Source: NCEH01 sp002257205
Lineage (GTDB): Bacteria > Pseudomonadota > Alphaproteobacteria > Rhizobiales > Xanthobacteraceae
Reading direction: 5' to 3' (one strand)
Length of the DNA stretch: 64,000 bases
NCBI RefSeq assembly: GCF_043195105.1
Contig: NZ_JBAFWO010000009.1
Every line of letters starts with the position of its first letter. Positions within the stretch are counted from its first letter, which is position 1. Position numbers and translations under genes: made by a program. Below are positions 40,623-48,579 of this stretch, piece by piece. The notes beneath the pieces are model-generated. The model did not search any database and had not been told where the DNA came from. It was given only the letters and a program-made list of their open reading frames with translations.

Positions 40623-40784
40623 AAGTCGCGTCAGAACTCCCACCGTCTGCTCGATCTCATGTTGTTCGGACGGCATGATCTGAGAGCACAGTTCGGTGAT
40701 CTCGGCGTCGTTGATCTCGGCTTCACGGCGCATCGGGATGGCTCCGGAATGGTGGACGGCTCCCAGCGTTTCCGCACCGAACAA
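40623..40784 (-). pseudogene. Relic of a DUF305 protein
   Basis: About 45 residues fit the C-terminal half of DUF305 (HHSGAIPMRREAEINDAEIT, ELCSQIMPSEQHEIEQ). The N-terminal half and signal peptide are missing, and the frame runs on into unrelated sequence. DUF305 genes are commonly found near copper determinants, which fits the copZ/copA neighbourhood. Confidence 0.6.
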
Positions 40785-40853
40785 CGCACTACAGCGCCGG
40801 TCCGCTCCAGGCCAGCGGACCAGCGCCTGTCCTTGCCCCGAGAGAAAGGCGCG

Positions 40854-41057
40854 TCAGCCGGGCTGAACCTCTGCGGGATAGCCTGCCGACTTGAGCACCG
40901 CGCTGATTTGTTCGACGTCTGCCTTGCTCTCCAGCTTTACGGTCTTCAGCGCCGTGTCGACGTCAATCCTGGCGTCGACGTCGATGCTCTTGAGAGCTTT
41001 GGTGACGGTCGCAGCACAACCGCCGCAGTTCATGTTGGGGATTTTCAGATAGACCAT
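40854..41057 (-). CDS. copZ: CopZ-like heavy-metal-associated chaperone
   Basis: The 67-residue protein is a single HMA domain with the metal site MNCGGCAA (CxxC near residues 12-15) and the usual beta-alpha-beta pattern, ending GYPAEV. ATG 41057 is chosen because GAGGA lies eight bases upstream. It is divergent from copA, and both are preceded by the same CueR-type operator. It carries Cu(I) to the CopA ATPase. Confidence 0.9.
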   Translation of the reverse strand: MVYLKIPNMNCGGCAATVTKALKSIDVDARIDVDTALKTVKLESKADVEQISAVLKSAGYPAEVQPG

Positions 41058-41095
41058 GGCTTTTTTCCTCAATTTGGCACTCCGTGAGTGAAGGT

Positions 41096-41121
41096 GGTGC
41101 TTCCAACAATGGGAAGGTCAA
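41096..41121 (-). promoter_or_regulatory. CueR-type operator/promoter for copZ
   Basis: On the minus strand a 26-base block starts with TTGACC and contains the CueR dyad ACCTTCC…GGAAG with a 19-base spacer to a weak -10. It is identical, in inverse orientation, to 41157-41182. Confidence 0.8.
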
Positions 41122-41156
41122 TAGGTCTGCCCGCCGAAAAAATGCACCAGTCGGCG

Positions 41157-41182
41157 TTGACCTTCCCATTGTTGGAAGCACC
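41157..41182 (+). promoter_or_regulatory. CueR-type operator/promoter for copA
   Basis: TTGACC followed by TTCCCATTGTTGGAAGCAC matches the CueR-controlled copper promoter (long 19-base spacer with dyad). It ends 37 bases before the copA start. Confidence 0.85.
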
Positions 41183-41219
41183 ATGTTCGCGGTCAGCTGT
41201 GATTCAAGGAGCTGACGAC

Positions 41220-43757
41220 ATGCCGACCTCAACCGCATTCGCCTCTCCATCCGCAACGTTGCGGCTACGCATCGAAGGCATGACCTGCGCTTCGTGCGTG
41301 GGGAGGGTCGAGAAGGCCTTGAAGGCACTGCCAGGGGTGACGCGCGTGTCGGTCAATCTCGCGACGGAGCGCGCCGAGGTCGATTTTTCCGCACAACCCG
41401 ACCCGGTTGCCGTGGTCGGCGCGGTCGAGACCGCCGGCTACGAGGTCGGTAGCGAGACGGCGGAACTCGTCGTCGAAGGAATGAGCTGTGCGTCCTGTGT
41501 CGGACGCGTTGAGAAGGTCTTGAAGGCGCTTCCCGGCGTTCTTGATGCATCGGTCAACCTCGCCACGGAGAAGGCGCGGATCCGGTATCTCGACAATTCT
41601 GTTTCCGCCTCGGATATGATTGCTGCGGTAGTAAGCGCCGGCTACGGCTCGCGTCTGGTGACGAATGGGGCGGTTGCCGAGGATCGGGAGGCCGCTCGGC
41701 GCGAGCGGGACATGCGGTCGCTGCGCAATGCGCTGCTGCTCGCGGCGGTCCTTACCGTGCCGGTCGTGGTTCTCGAAATGGGCAGCCACTTGGTTCCGGC
41801 AATCCATATTTGGGTGATGGAGACCATCGGGCAGCAGGGGAACTGGTATCTGCAGTTCGCTCTGACGACGCTGGTATTGTTCGTCCCCGGTCTGCGTTTC
41901 TTCATCAAGGGCGTCCCGGCGCTGCTGCGCGGCCGCCCTGACATGAACACGCTGGTCAGCCTCGGCACCGGAGCGGCCTGGGCCTATTCCGTGGTCGCGA
42001 CCTTCGCGCCTCACCTGCTGCCGGAAGGCACCCACAACGTCTATTACGAAGCGGCGGCTGTGATCGTCGCGCTGATCCTGCTCGGCCGTTGGCTCGAGGC
42101 GCGTGCAAAAGGGCGCACGAGCGAAGCGATCAGACAGCTGATGGACCTGCAGGCAAAAACGGCGCAGGTCCTTCGCGACGGGAAAGCGGTACAGGTTGCC
42201 CTGTCCGAGGTCGTTGCCGGCGACATTGTGCAGGTGCGTCCCGGCGAGCGGGTGCCGGTCGATGGCGACGTGCTCGATGGTTCTTCCTTCGTGGACGAGT
42301 CCATGATCACGGGCGAGCCGATCCCGGTTCAGAAGGGCGCGGGCGCGGCAGTCGTCGGCGGCACGATCAACAAGACGGGCAGCATCACCTTCCGCGCCAC
42401 CAAGGTCGGCGGCGACACCGTGCTGGCGCAGATCATCCGCATGGTCGAAGCCGCGCAGGGCTCCAAGCTACCTATCCAGGCGCTGGTCGACCGCGTGACC
42501 GGCGTCTTCGTGCCAATCGTCATAGGAATCGCGGCACTGACCTTCGCAATCTGGCTGGTGTTCGGTCCCGATCCGGCGCTCGCCTTCGCGCTGGTCAACG
42601 GCGTCGCTGTCCTGATCATCGCCTGCCCCTGCGCCATGGGTCTCGCTACGCCGACGTCGATCATGGTTGGCACGGGACGCGCCGCGAGGATGGGCATCCT
42701 GTTCCGCAAGGGCGAAGCGCTCCAGACGCTGAGGAGCGCGAAGGCCATCGCGCTCGACAAGACGGGCACGCTGACGAAGGGGCGGCCGGAGCTGACCGAC
42801 CTTTCGCTGATCAACGGGTTCGGGGAGTCCGACGTCCTGTCTCTCGTCGCCGCCGTCGAGGAACGCTCCGAGCATCCGATTGCCGAGGCCATCGTCGCCG
42901 CCGCGAAGCTGCGCGCTCTCACCTTTGGGACCGTCCAGAACTTCGAGGCGGTTCCGGGTTTCGGCGTCGCTGCGACCGTCGATGGCCGTCAAGTCGAGAT
43001 TGGCGCGGATCGCTACATGAAGAAGCTCGGTTACGACCTCGCGGAGGTCGAGCCGGTCGGCCAGAGTCTGGCGAGCCAGGGCAAGAGCCCGCTCTATGCC
43101 GCGATCGACGGCCGGCTCGCGGCAGCGATTGCCGTCGCCGATCCGATCAAGCCGACGACACGCGATTCCATCGCAGCGCTGCATCGGCTGGGGATCAAGG
43201 TAGCGATGATCACCGGCGACAACGCCAGAACCGCCACCGCCATCGCCAGGCAACTCGGTATCGACGAGGTGATGGCGGAGGTTCTGCCGGACGGCAAGGT
43301 CAAGGCGATCAAGGCGCTGCGCCAGCGCTTCGGAACCGTGGCCTTTGTCGGCGACGGCATCAACGACGCTCCGGCGCTCGCCGAGGCCGATGTGGGCGTC
43401 GCGATCGGGACCGGCACGGATGTGGCGATCGAAGCGGCCGATGTTGTGCTGATGTCAGGCGATCTGCGCGGCGTGGTCAACGCCATCGCGCTCAGCAAGG
43501 CGACGATCCGCAACATCAAGCAGAACCTGTTCTGGGCATTCGCCTACAACGCCAGCCTGATCCCGGTGGCGGCCGGCATCCTCTATCCGTTTAACGGAAC
43601 GCTGCTCTCGCCGATCTTCGCGGCAGGCGCCATGGCGGCATCGAGCGTCTTCGTGCTCGGCAATGCGCTCCGTCTGAAGCGCTTCCGACCGCCGATGACC
43701 GTGGACTCCACTCCCGCGAGGCGGGCGCATCGGCCGGCGCTTGTTCCGGCCGAGTGA
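41220..43757 (+). CDS. copA: Copper-exporting P-type ATPase CopA
   Basis: The 845-residue P1B-1 ATPase has two N-terminal HMA domains, each with a CASC metal site (IEGMTCASCVGRVEKALKAL and VEGMSCASCVGRVEKVLKAL). It has eight membrane helices with CPC (about residues 469-471), DKTGT (Asp near 513), SEHPIAEA and GDGINDAP. It exports Cu(I) from the cytoplasm. ATG 41220 follows AAGGAG; an open frame further upstream crosses the CueR operator and is rejected as the start. copZ is divergent, and cueR follows after 33 bases, giving a self-contained copper circuit. Confidence 0.95.
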   Translation: MPTSTAFASPSATLRLRIEGMTCASCVGRVEKALKALPGVTRVSVNLATERAEVDFSAQPDPVAVVGAVETAGYEVGSETAELVVEGMSCASCVGRVEKVLKALPGVLDASVNLATEKARIRYLDNSVSASDMIAAVVSAGYGSRLVTNGAVAEDREAARRERDMRSLRNALLLAAVLTVPVVVLEMGSHLVPAIHIWVMETIGQQGNWYLQFALTTLVLFVPGLRFFIKGVPALLRGRPDMNTLVSLGTGAAWAYSVVATFAPHLLPEGTHNVYYEAAAVIVALILLGRWLEARAKGRTSEAIRQLMDLQAKTAQVLRDGKAVQVALSEVVAGDIVQVRPGERVPVDGDVLDGSSFVDESMITGEPIPVQKGAGAAVVGGTINKTGSITFRATKVGGDTVLAQIIRMVEAAQGSKLPIQALVDRVTGVFVPIVIGIAALTFAIWLVFGPDPALAFALVNGVAVLIIACPCAMGLATPTSIMVGTGRAARMGILFRKGEALQTLRSAKAIALDKTGTLTKGRPELTDLSLINGFGESDVLSLVAAVEERSEHPIAEAIVAAAKLRALTFGTVQNFEAVPGFGVAATVDGRQVEIGADRYMKKLGYDLAEVEPVGQSLASQGKSPLYAAIDGRLAAAIAVADPIKPTTRDSIAALHRLGIKVAMITGDNARTATAIARQLGIDEVMAEVLPDGKVKAIKALRQRFGTVAFVGDGINDAPALAEADVGVAIGTGTDVAIEAADVVLMSGDLRGVVNAIALSKATIRNIKQNLFWAFAYNASLIPVAAGILYPFNGTLLSPIFAAGAMAASSVFVLGNALRLKRFRPPMTVDSTPARRAHRPALVPAE

Positions 43758-43790
43758 CCCCAGCCGAGCCGCAGTAGGAGAGTTTGGAAC

Positions 43791-44282
43791 ATGAACATCG
43801 GTGAGGCAGCGAAGCGTTCGGGCGTCAACTCCAAGATGATCCGATACTATGAATCCATCGGACTTACGGAAACGGCAACCCGACAGGAATCGGGGTATCG
43901 TGACTATTCGGACAATGACGTTCATGCGCTCCGCTTTATCCGTCGGGCTCGGGACCTCGGCTTCTCTGTCAAACAGATCGGCGATCTTCTCGCGCTTTGG
44001 CGCGACCGGGATCGCAGCAGCGCCGATGTGAAGGCAATCTCCCTCCAGCACGTGCGGGACCTGCAGGACAAAAGGCAGGCCATAGAGGACATGATCGCGA
44101 CGCTCAGCAACCTCGCTCAGCATTGCCATGGCGACGGACGACCAGACTGCCCGATCATCGCCAATCTCGCCGATGCGGACGTCGAACTGCGTGAGCCACA
44201 GGCCGAGAGCCGTCCGAGCAAAGCTCCCATCGCTCCCCTCGAAAGGGGCCACCTCGGACGGACGTCCACTCGTAAGGCCTGA
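43791..44282 (+). CDS. cueR: CueR copper-responsive regulator (MerR family)
   Basis: The 163-residue MerR-family protein begins MNIGEAAKRSGVNSKMIRYY. A dimerisation helix follows, then the Cu(I)-binding loop with cysteines 112 and 120 (HCHGDGRPDCPI), the same positions as in E. coli CueR. A C-terminal tail of about 40 residues is longer than usual and Pro/Arg rich. TAGGAGAG precedes ATG. It should activate the two operators at 41096-41182. Confidence 0.93.
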   Translation: MNIGEAAKRSGVNSKMIRYYESIGLTETATRQESGYRDYSDNDVHALRFIRRARDLGFSVKQIGDLLALWRDRDRSSADVKAISLQHVRDLQDKRQAIEDMIATLSNLAQHCHGDGRPDCPIIANLADADVELREPQAESRPSKAPIAPLERGHLGRTSTRKA

Positions 44283-44503
44283 CCTTGGAAAAGCGAAGAA
44301 CAAGCTTCCCGTCCTGCAGTGTCATCATCGATGGAAATAGATCGAATTGCGCCTGTGGGCGATGCCGGTCTCTTCGCCAGCTCCTTCCAGCTCGCTGCTT
44401 CATCAGCATTTCCGCAGCCGCCCTGCGCCTCGTGGAGTCTTCCCAATCGAGCGATGGCGCTAGGTCTCCGCAAGCGACTTGGCAGTGCCGGTCTGGGGGC
44501 TTG

Positions 44504-45181
44504 TCAGACAGTCCCCATAGCCGAACCGGTTCGCGGCTTACGCAATGTCATCGCGACAAGATAAAGCGACATGAGCGCTCCGCCGAAGCAGAAGACGGAG
44601 ATATAGGCATAGGCAAAGAATGTGTATGTCACCACAAGAACACCCAGGACCAGCAAGCCAAAGACCTTTACGGCACGGTCACGCGACAACAGGAATGGAA
44701 CGGTGACGAGCGCAGCGTAGATGCCATAGGTTGTTTCGCGCGTCACCACGAAGTCGAGAAGATTGACATCCTGATAGCGGACTGCCCTTTCGAGGAACGT
44801 TGTCGTCAGCCAGCCTTCATGCGCGAAATACGGCACATATTGCAGTGCGCCTAGCATGCCCCCGGCGATAGCGAAGAACAAATAGAGGCTCCGGCGCCGC
44901 CCGTGCTCGATGAAGTAGGTCGAGACCGGCGCGCCGACCGGCCAGGCGAGCCAAGTGAAGAACATGTAGGCCAGCGAATAGCGCGTCACGAGGTCCTGAT
45001 CGCCCCACTGTCCGGCAGTCCATACGAGCCCTTCCGTCGCTTGCTGGAGACCGAACAGGAATGGCAGGGCAGCGATCGCGAGGTATCGCCGATCGGTCTG
45101 CCAGGCGCGATAGGTGCTCAATACTCCGGCAGGCATCAGAATCGCGGCGGCCGTGAAGCTCGCTTCTGCGGACAGGCACAT
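44504..45181 (-). CDS. DUF6629-like membrane protein
   Basis: The 225-residue protein has about seven hydrophobic helices. It starts with MCLSAEASFTAAAILMPAGV and contains the FLFGLQQATEGLVW segment typical of the DUF6629 family (MCFSA… start). No enzymatic motif is visible. It lies six bases downstream of the CBS-BON gene, so the two are probably cotranscribed. Function unknown. Confidence 0.7.
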   Translation of the reverse strand: MCLSAEASFTAAAILMPAGVLSTYRAWQTDRRYLAIAALPFLFGLQQATEGLVWTAGQWGDQDLVTRYSLAYMFFTWLAWPVGAPVSTYFIEHGRRRSLYLFFAIAGGMLGALQYVPYFAHEGWLTTTFLERAVRYQDVNLLDFVVTRETTYGIYAALVTVPFLLSRDRAVKVFGLLVLGVLVVTYTFFAYAYISVFCFGGALMSLYLVAMTLRKPRTGSAMGTV

Positions 45182-45187
45182 CTCAGA

Positions 45188-45862
45188 TCATAGCCTTACA
45201 GGACCTTTTTTCGAGATACTGAGATCATCCTTGAACCCTGGTCCGGCAACACCTTCAACGATCATGCGAATCGCATCATGCTCGTCTTGGGACCGAATAT
45301 CACCTGCGACATGCACGATCCCGCCCTCGACGGCGACGACCGGCTGGGCTGATAGAACCGAAGCGGCTTCGGCGAGGCGTGCGACAATGGCGCGCCGCAC
45401 AGCCTCGTCGCCTCGGATCTCGGCATCCGGCTTGCCGGTCGCAATGACCTTCAAGAGATCAGCCCGGCTGACGATGCCAACCAGTCGCTCCTTGCGCATG
45501 ACCGGCAGGCGCTTGATGTCATGCTGGTCGATCAGCTTGGCGATCTCGTGCACAGCGGCGTTCTCGTCGATCGTGATGACATTCTTCGTCATGACATCGC
45601 CGACCTTCCAGCTCCGACTCTTCACATAGGCCCTCGCAACCGCATCGGCGTCTTGCGAGGGATTGGGGAACGCCTCTGCGGTTCCGAGCTCCGTGCGCCG
45701 CAGGAGGTCGCCCTCGGTCACAATGCCGGCAAGCAGGCCATCATCGGCAAGTACGGGGACCCCGCTCACATGTTCAGACAGCATGATCTGAGTCGCGTGC
45801 CATACACTGTGCTCTGGACTCACGGTCGTCGGCACCTCTGTCATCAGATCCTTTGCGTTCAT
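45188..45862 (-). CDS. CBS-pair and BON domain protein
   Basis: The 224-residue soluble protein has two CBS motifs. The first is MNAKDLMTEVPTTVSPEHSV … GVPVLADDGLLAGIVTEGDLL; the second is VGDVMTKNVITIDENAAVHE … IKRLPVMRKERLVGIVSRADLL. A BON-like domain (residues about 145-210) ends the chain (VVAVEGGIVHVAGDI). CBS pairs bind adenosine nucleotides and report energy state; such CBS-BON proteins recur in rhizobial stress clusters. It is followed by a membrane protein gene six bases on. Confidence 0.88.
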   Translation of the reverse strand: MNAKDLMTEVPTTVSPEHSVWHATQIMLSEHVSGVPVLADDGLLAGIVTEGDLLRRTELGTAEAFPNPSQDADAVARAYVKSRSWKVGDVMTKNVITIDENAAVHEIAKLIDQHDIKRLPVMRKERLVGIVSRADLLKVIATGKPDAEIRGDEAVRRAIVARLAEAASVLSAQPVVAVEGGIVHVAGDIRSQDEHDAIRMIVEGVAGPGFKDDLSISKKGPVRL

Positions 45863-46002
45863 CGTTCAGCCCACGTCCCTCTGCATTGCAGAACCCTGCG
45901 TTGATCGATCTCGGCACCTGGCCCCGCGTTCTCTACCCGGAATCGGTACAAGCAATCGTGGCCTTTTCACCGCTCGAGTCGAACCAGCGTCGGCCGCTGT
46001 GG

Positions 46003-47694
46003 TCAGCGCATATAGGCTTCCGTCGCATAGCGGCGCATCATGCGCTGGCTGTTGAAGGTCGCGCCGATCTTGCTGATCGACTGCTTCATCATCCAGATCC
46101 AGCGCGCCCTGTCATTGTAATAGAGCGGAAGAACGACGGACTGCAGCTTGTCGAAAAGCGCCGAGGCGTCTCCTGCTCCCGGCGGATGTCCTTCGATCGC
46201 CCATCCGGTAACTCCCTCGACCCAACCCTCGATCCACCAGCCGTCAAGGACGCTGAAGTTCAACACGCCGTTCAACGCCGCCTTCATGCCGCTGGTGCCA
46301 GAAGCCTCCAGAGGTGGAAGTGGCGTATTCAGCCATATGTCGCTGCCCGAAACCATCGCAGCGCCAAGTTTCATGTCGTAGCCGGGCAGGAATACCACGG
46401 GCACGACACCGGCAAGCCGCTCGATGTGCCGGTGAAAGCTCTCGATCAACCGGTGCCCGGGTTCATCGCGCGGGTGAGCAAGACCGGCCAGGACGACCTG
46501 GAACGGCTGGTCCTGGGCAATTGTCATCAATCGCTCGAGGTCGCTGAAAAGCAAATCCGGTCGCTTATAGGCCGTCATCCGCCGCGCAAGCCCGATAAGC
46601 GGAACATCCGCATGCATCAGCGTGCCAGTTGCATTCCTGACGTGTTCGACAAGTTCCGATTTTGCCACCTGGTGGGCGTTCCACACATCCTCATCAGCCA
46701 ATTGGTCCGCAAAGGCCAGGATCTCGGGCTCGTGAGCCCAGTGCGGGAACCGCGCCACATGGAGTTCCGCCAGTGCCCGATGCGTCCACGTGTGGGCATG
46801 AACACCATTGGTGATCGAGCGTATTTGATAGCCCGGAAACATCTTCCGGGTGGTCTCTGCATGCCGCCGCGCCACGCCGTTGACATAGCCGCTCAGATTC
46901 AGGGCGAGTTGCGTCATATTGAGCCGATCCTGGCCGGCTAGCTGTTTCAACTCGTCGACTTCCAGGTAGTCGCCCAGTACGCGGTCGATGAGAGCGTAGT
47001 CGAACTTGTCAAACCCTGCCTCGACCGGAGTATGGGTCGTAAATACGCATTTTTCTCGCACCACGCCGCGATCATAGAGACTTCCGCCAGGAGCGAGATC
47101 GTCGGTCGGTCGGCGTGTTTCCCGAAGCAACTGCAGCGCAAGAAGCGCCGCATGTCCCTCGTTCAAATGGTAGGTGCGGATCGAGAAGCCGAGCGCGCGC
47201 AACGCGAGCAGGCCTCCGATCCCGAGCACGATGTCCTGCTTCAGCCGATAGGCATCGTCGCCGCCGTAGAGGCGGTCGGTTATTTTCCTGTCCTCAGCAG
47301 CGTTCTGGTCGAGGTCGGTGTCCAGCAGCAACACCGGAACGGCGTGCCCGATCGGGCATGCCAGGCGGTAGAGCCTCGGCTGGATCCAGACGCTCCGCCC
47401 CTCGATGGAAATGGCCACCATGGCGGGAAGCGGATGTGTCGAGTCCGTCGGCGTCCATGGATTCGGCTTATCGATCTGCGCGCCACCGGCGCTCAGCTCC
47501 TGGCGAACATAGCCTTCTCGACTGAGTAAGGTTACGAAGACCATCGGGAGATTCAGATCAGCCGCTGAGCGGGCCGTGTCGCCCGCCAGGACGCCAAGCC
47601 CGCCGCTATAGGTGTGAATGTCTGGACGGAGCGCGATCTCCATCGAAAAGTACGCGACAGTCGTGTGATAGAGGAAGGGTTCGAGGGCTTTCAT
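46003..47694 (-). CDS. glgP: Alpha-glucan (glycogen) phosphorylase
   Basis: The 563-residue protein is of the short bacterial glycogen-phosphorylase type. Hallmarks are YFSMEIALRPDIHTYSGGLGVLAGD, YHLNEGHAALLALQLL, TTHTPVEAGFDKF, SITNGVHAHTW and the pyridoxal-phosphate segment EASGTSGMKAALNG. It releases glucose 1-phosphate from stored glucan using phosphate. It stands alone between the CBS-BON gene and the DUF2934 gene, all on the minus strand. Glycogen use fits a low-oxygen or starvation module. Confidence 0.92.
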   Translation of the reverse strand: MKALEPFLYHTTVAYFSMEIALRPDIHTYSGGLGVLAGDTARSAADLNLPMVFVTLLSREGYVRQELSAGGAQIDKPNPWTPTDSTHPLPAMVAISIEGRSVWIQPRLYRLACPIGHAVPVLLLDTDLDQNAAEDRKITDRLYGGDDAYRLKQDIVLGIGGLLALRALGFSIRTYHLNEGHAALLALQLLRETRRPTDDLAPGGSLYDRGVVREKCVFTTHTPVEAGFDKFDYALIDRVLGDYLEVDELKQLAGQDRLNMTQLALNLSGYVNGVARRHAETTRKMFPGYQIRSITNGVHAHTWTHRALAELHVARFPHWAHEPEILAFADQLADEDVWNAHQVAKSELVEHVRNATGTLMHADVPLIGLARRMTAYKRPDLLFSDLERLMTIAQDQPFQVVLAGLAHPRDEPGHRLIESFHRHIERLAGVVPVVFLPGYDMKLGAAMVSGSDIWLNTPLPPLEASGTSGMKAALNGVLNFSVLDGWWIEGWVEGVTGWAIEGHPPGAGDASALFDKLQSVVLPLYYNDRARWIWMMKQSISKIGATFNSQRMMRRYATEAYMR

Positions 47695-47869
47695 GAAGGT
47701 CCCCTATTCCCATTCCAGCCAGACTGGCCGGATATCGCGGCAGCCCGGCATCGCACAAAGGCTCGATCGCGTCCAAACCTGCCGCCTACCATCGCCGGCC
47801 AAAGCCAGAGCACACCAAGATCACTTTTCAGTACGCACTGCCATGGACGCCCGAAGCAGCCGATGAACA

Positions 47870-48073
47870 CTATGAGGCCTTCTTCGCAGCTGCGGCGCTT
47901 TTCAAAGCGAGTTTGCTCTCGGGTTCTGCCGATGTGACCTCGGCTTCGGCTCGCAGCCAATGCTCCAGATCGCAGCCATTCGGACTGCCTTCGCCCACCC
48001 AGATTTCATATGCGCGGTGCTCGATCTTCAGCTTGAGAGGGCTGTCGGCCGGACTTTCCTGCTCTGTGCTCAT
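47870..48073 (-). CDS. DUF2934 small protein
   Basis: The 67-residue protein has the DUF2934 signature HRAYEIWVGEGSPNGCDLEHWLRAE, followed by a Lys/Ala-rich tail. ATG 48073 was chosen over the longer frame because it gives the family length and follows GAGACGA. Members occur as small genes in alphaproteobacterial stress clusters; function unknown. An FNR-like site lies about 75 bases upstream. Confidence 0.82.
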   Translation of the reverse strand: MSTEQESPADSPLKLKIEHRAYEIWVGEGSPNGCDLEHWLRAEAEVTSAEPESKLALKSAAAAKKAS

Positions 48074-48145
48074 CGTCTCGTCTCTCCTTTTCCGCGCGAC
48101 ATCACGCCCGCCCAATACAGGTCTCCTGCGTTCCGCCGCATGTCA

Positions 48146-48159
48146 TTGATGCAGGTTAA
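48146..48159. promoter_or_regulatory. FNR/FixK-like box upstream of DUF2934 gene
   Basis: TTGATGCAGGTTAA fits TTGAT-N4-ATCAA with two mismatches. The following AAGATGGC is also found after the site at 62321. Confidence 0.4.
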
Positions 48160-48330
48160 AGATGGCCTCGGGCTCAGCCAGCCCGATGGCCTGCCAAGCC
48201 CGACGCCGGATGCGAGGTACAGCTTCGATGCCACCCACGCCGGCGCGATCGGTGAGCCGATGCTGACGCCATGGGCTGCGTTCGAGGAACGTCGCCGGAT
48301 CGGCGAACAGCGATTTCTGTACGCGTTAAA

Positions 48331-48579
48331 TTACTCAATGCCGCCGTCGGATCCCGGCACATAGCAGCTTGCCAAGAACTGGCAGAGCGCGACGAGATCG
48401 GCGTAGCCGGCCGCATCGATCCACTTCCGGCGCACCACGAGTTCGTCGCGGAAATAGCCGAGATCGGCGATCGGCCCGGCGAAGGAGGTGAGGCCCAGCT
48501 TGAGGAAAGCGTGGAACACTTCGGGCGGCGTGCCCCAGTCCCGCCTGTCCGCCTGCGGACGATCATCAGGAATGCTCAT
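48331..48579 (-). pseudogene. chrA: Truncated chromate transporter (ChrA)
   Basis: Only the first roughly 70 residues of a ChrA-family transporter remain (VFHAFLKLGLTSFAGPIADL, GYFRDELVVRRKWIDAAGYA, DLVALCQFL). The family continues with a PGPxSxQ motif after QFL; here ASCYVPGSDGGIE and a stop follow. All later membrane segments are missing. About 160 bases downstream hold an unidentified relic frame. The start overlaps the end of the upstream metal ATPase gene, so it was once coupled to it. Confidence 0.8.

Noticed and set aside
48140..48330. Minus-strand frame after the chrA relic (FADPATFLERSPWRQHRLTD…)
   Set aside because: The sequence looks protein-like but has no start or family I can name, so it is mentioned only as a possible relic.
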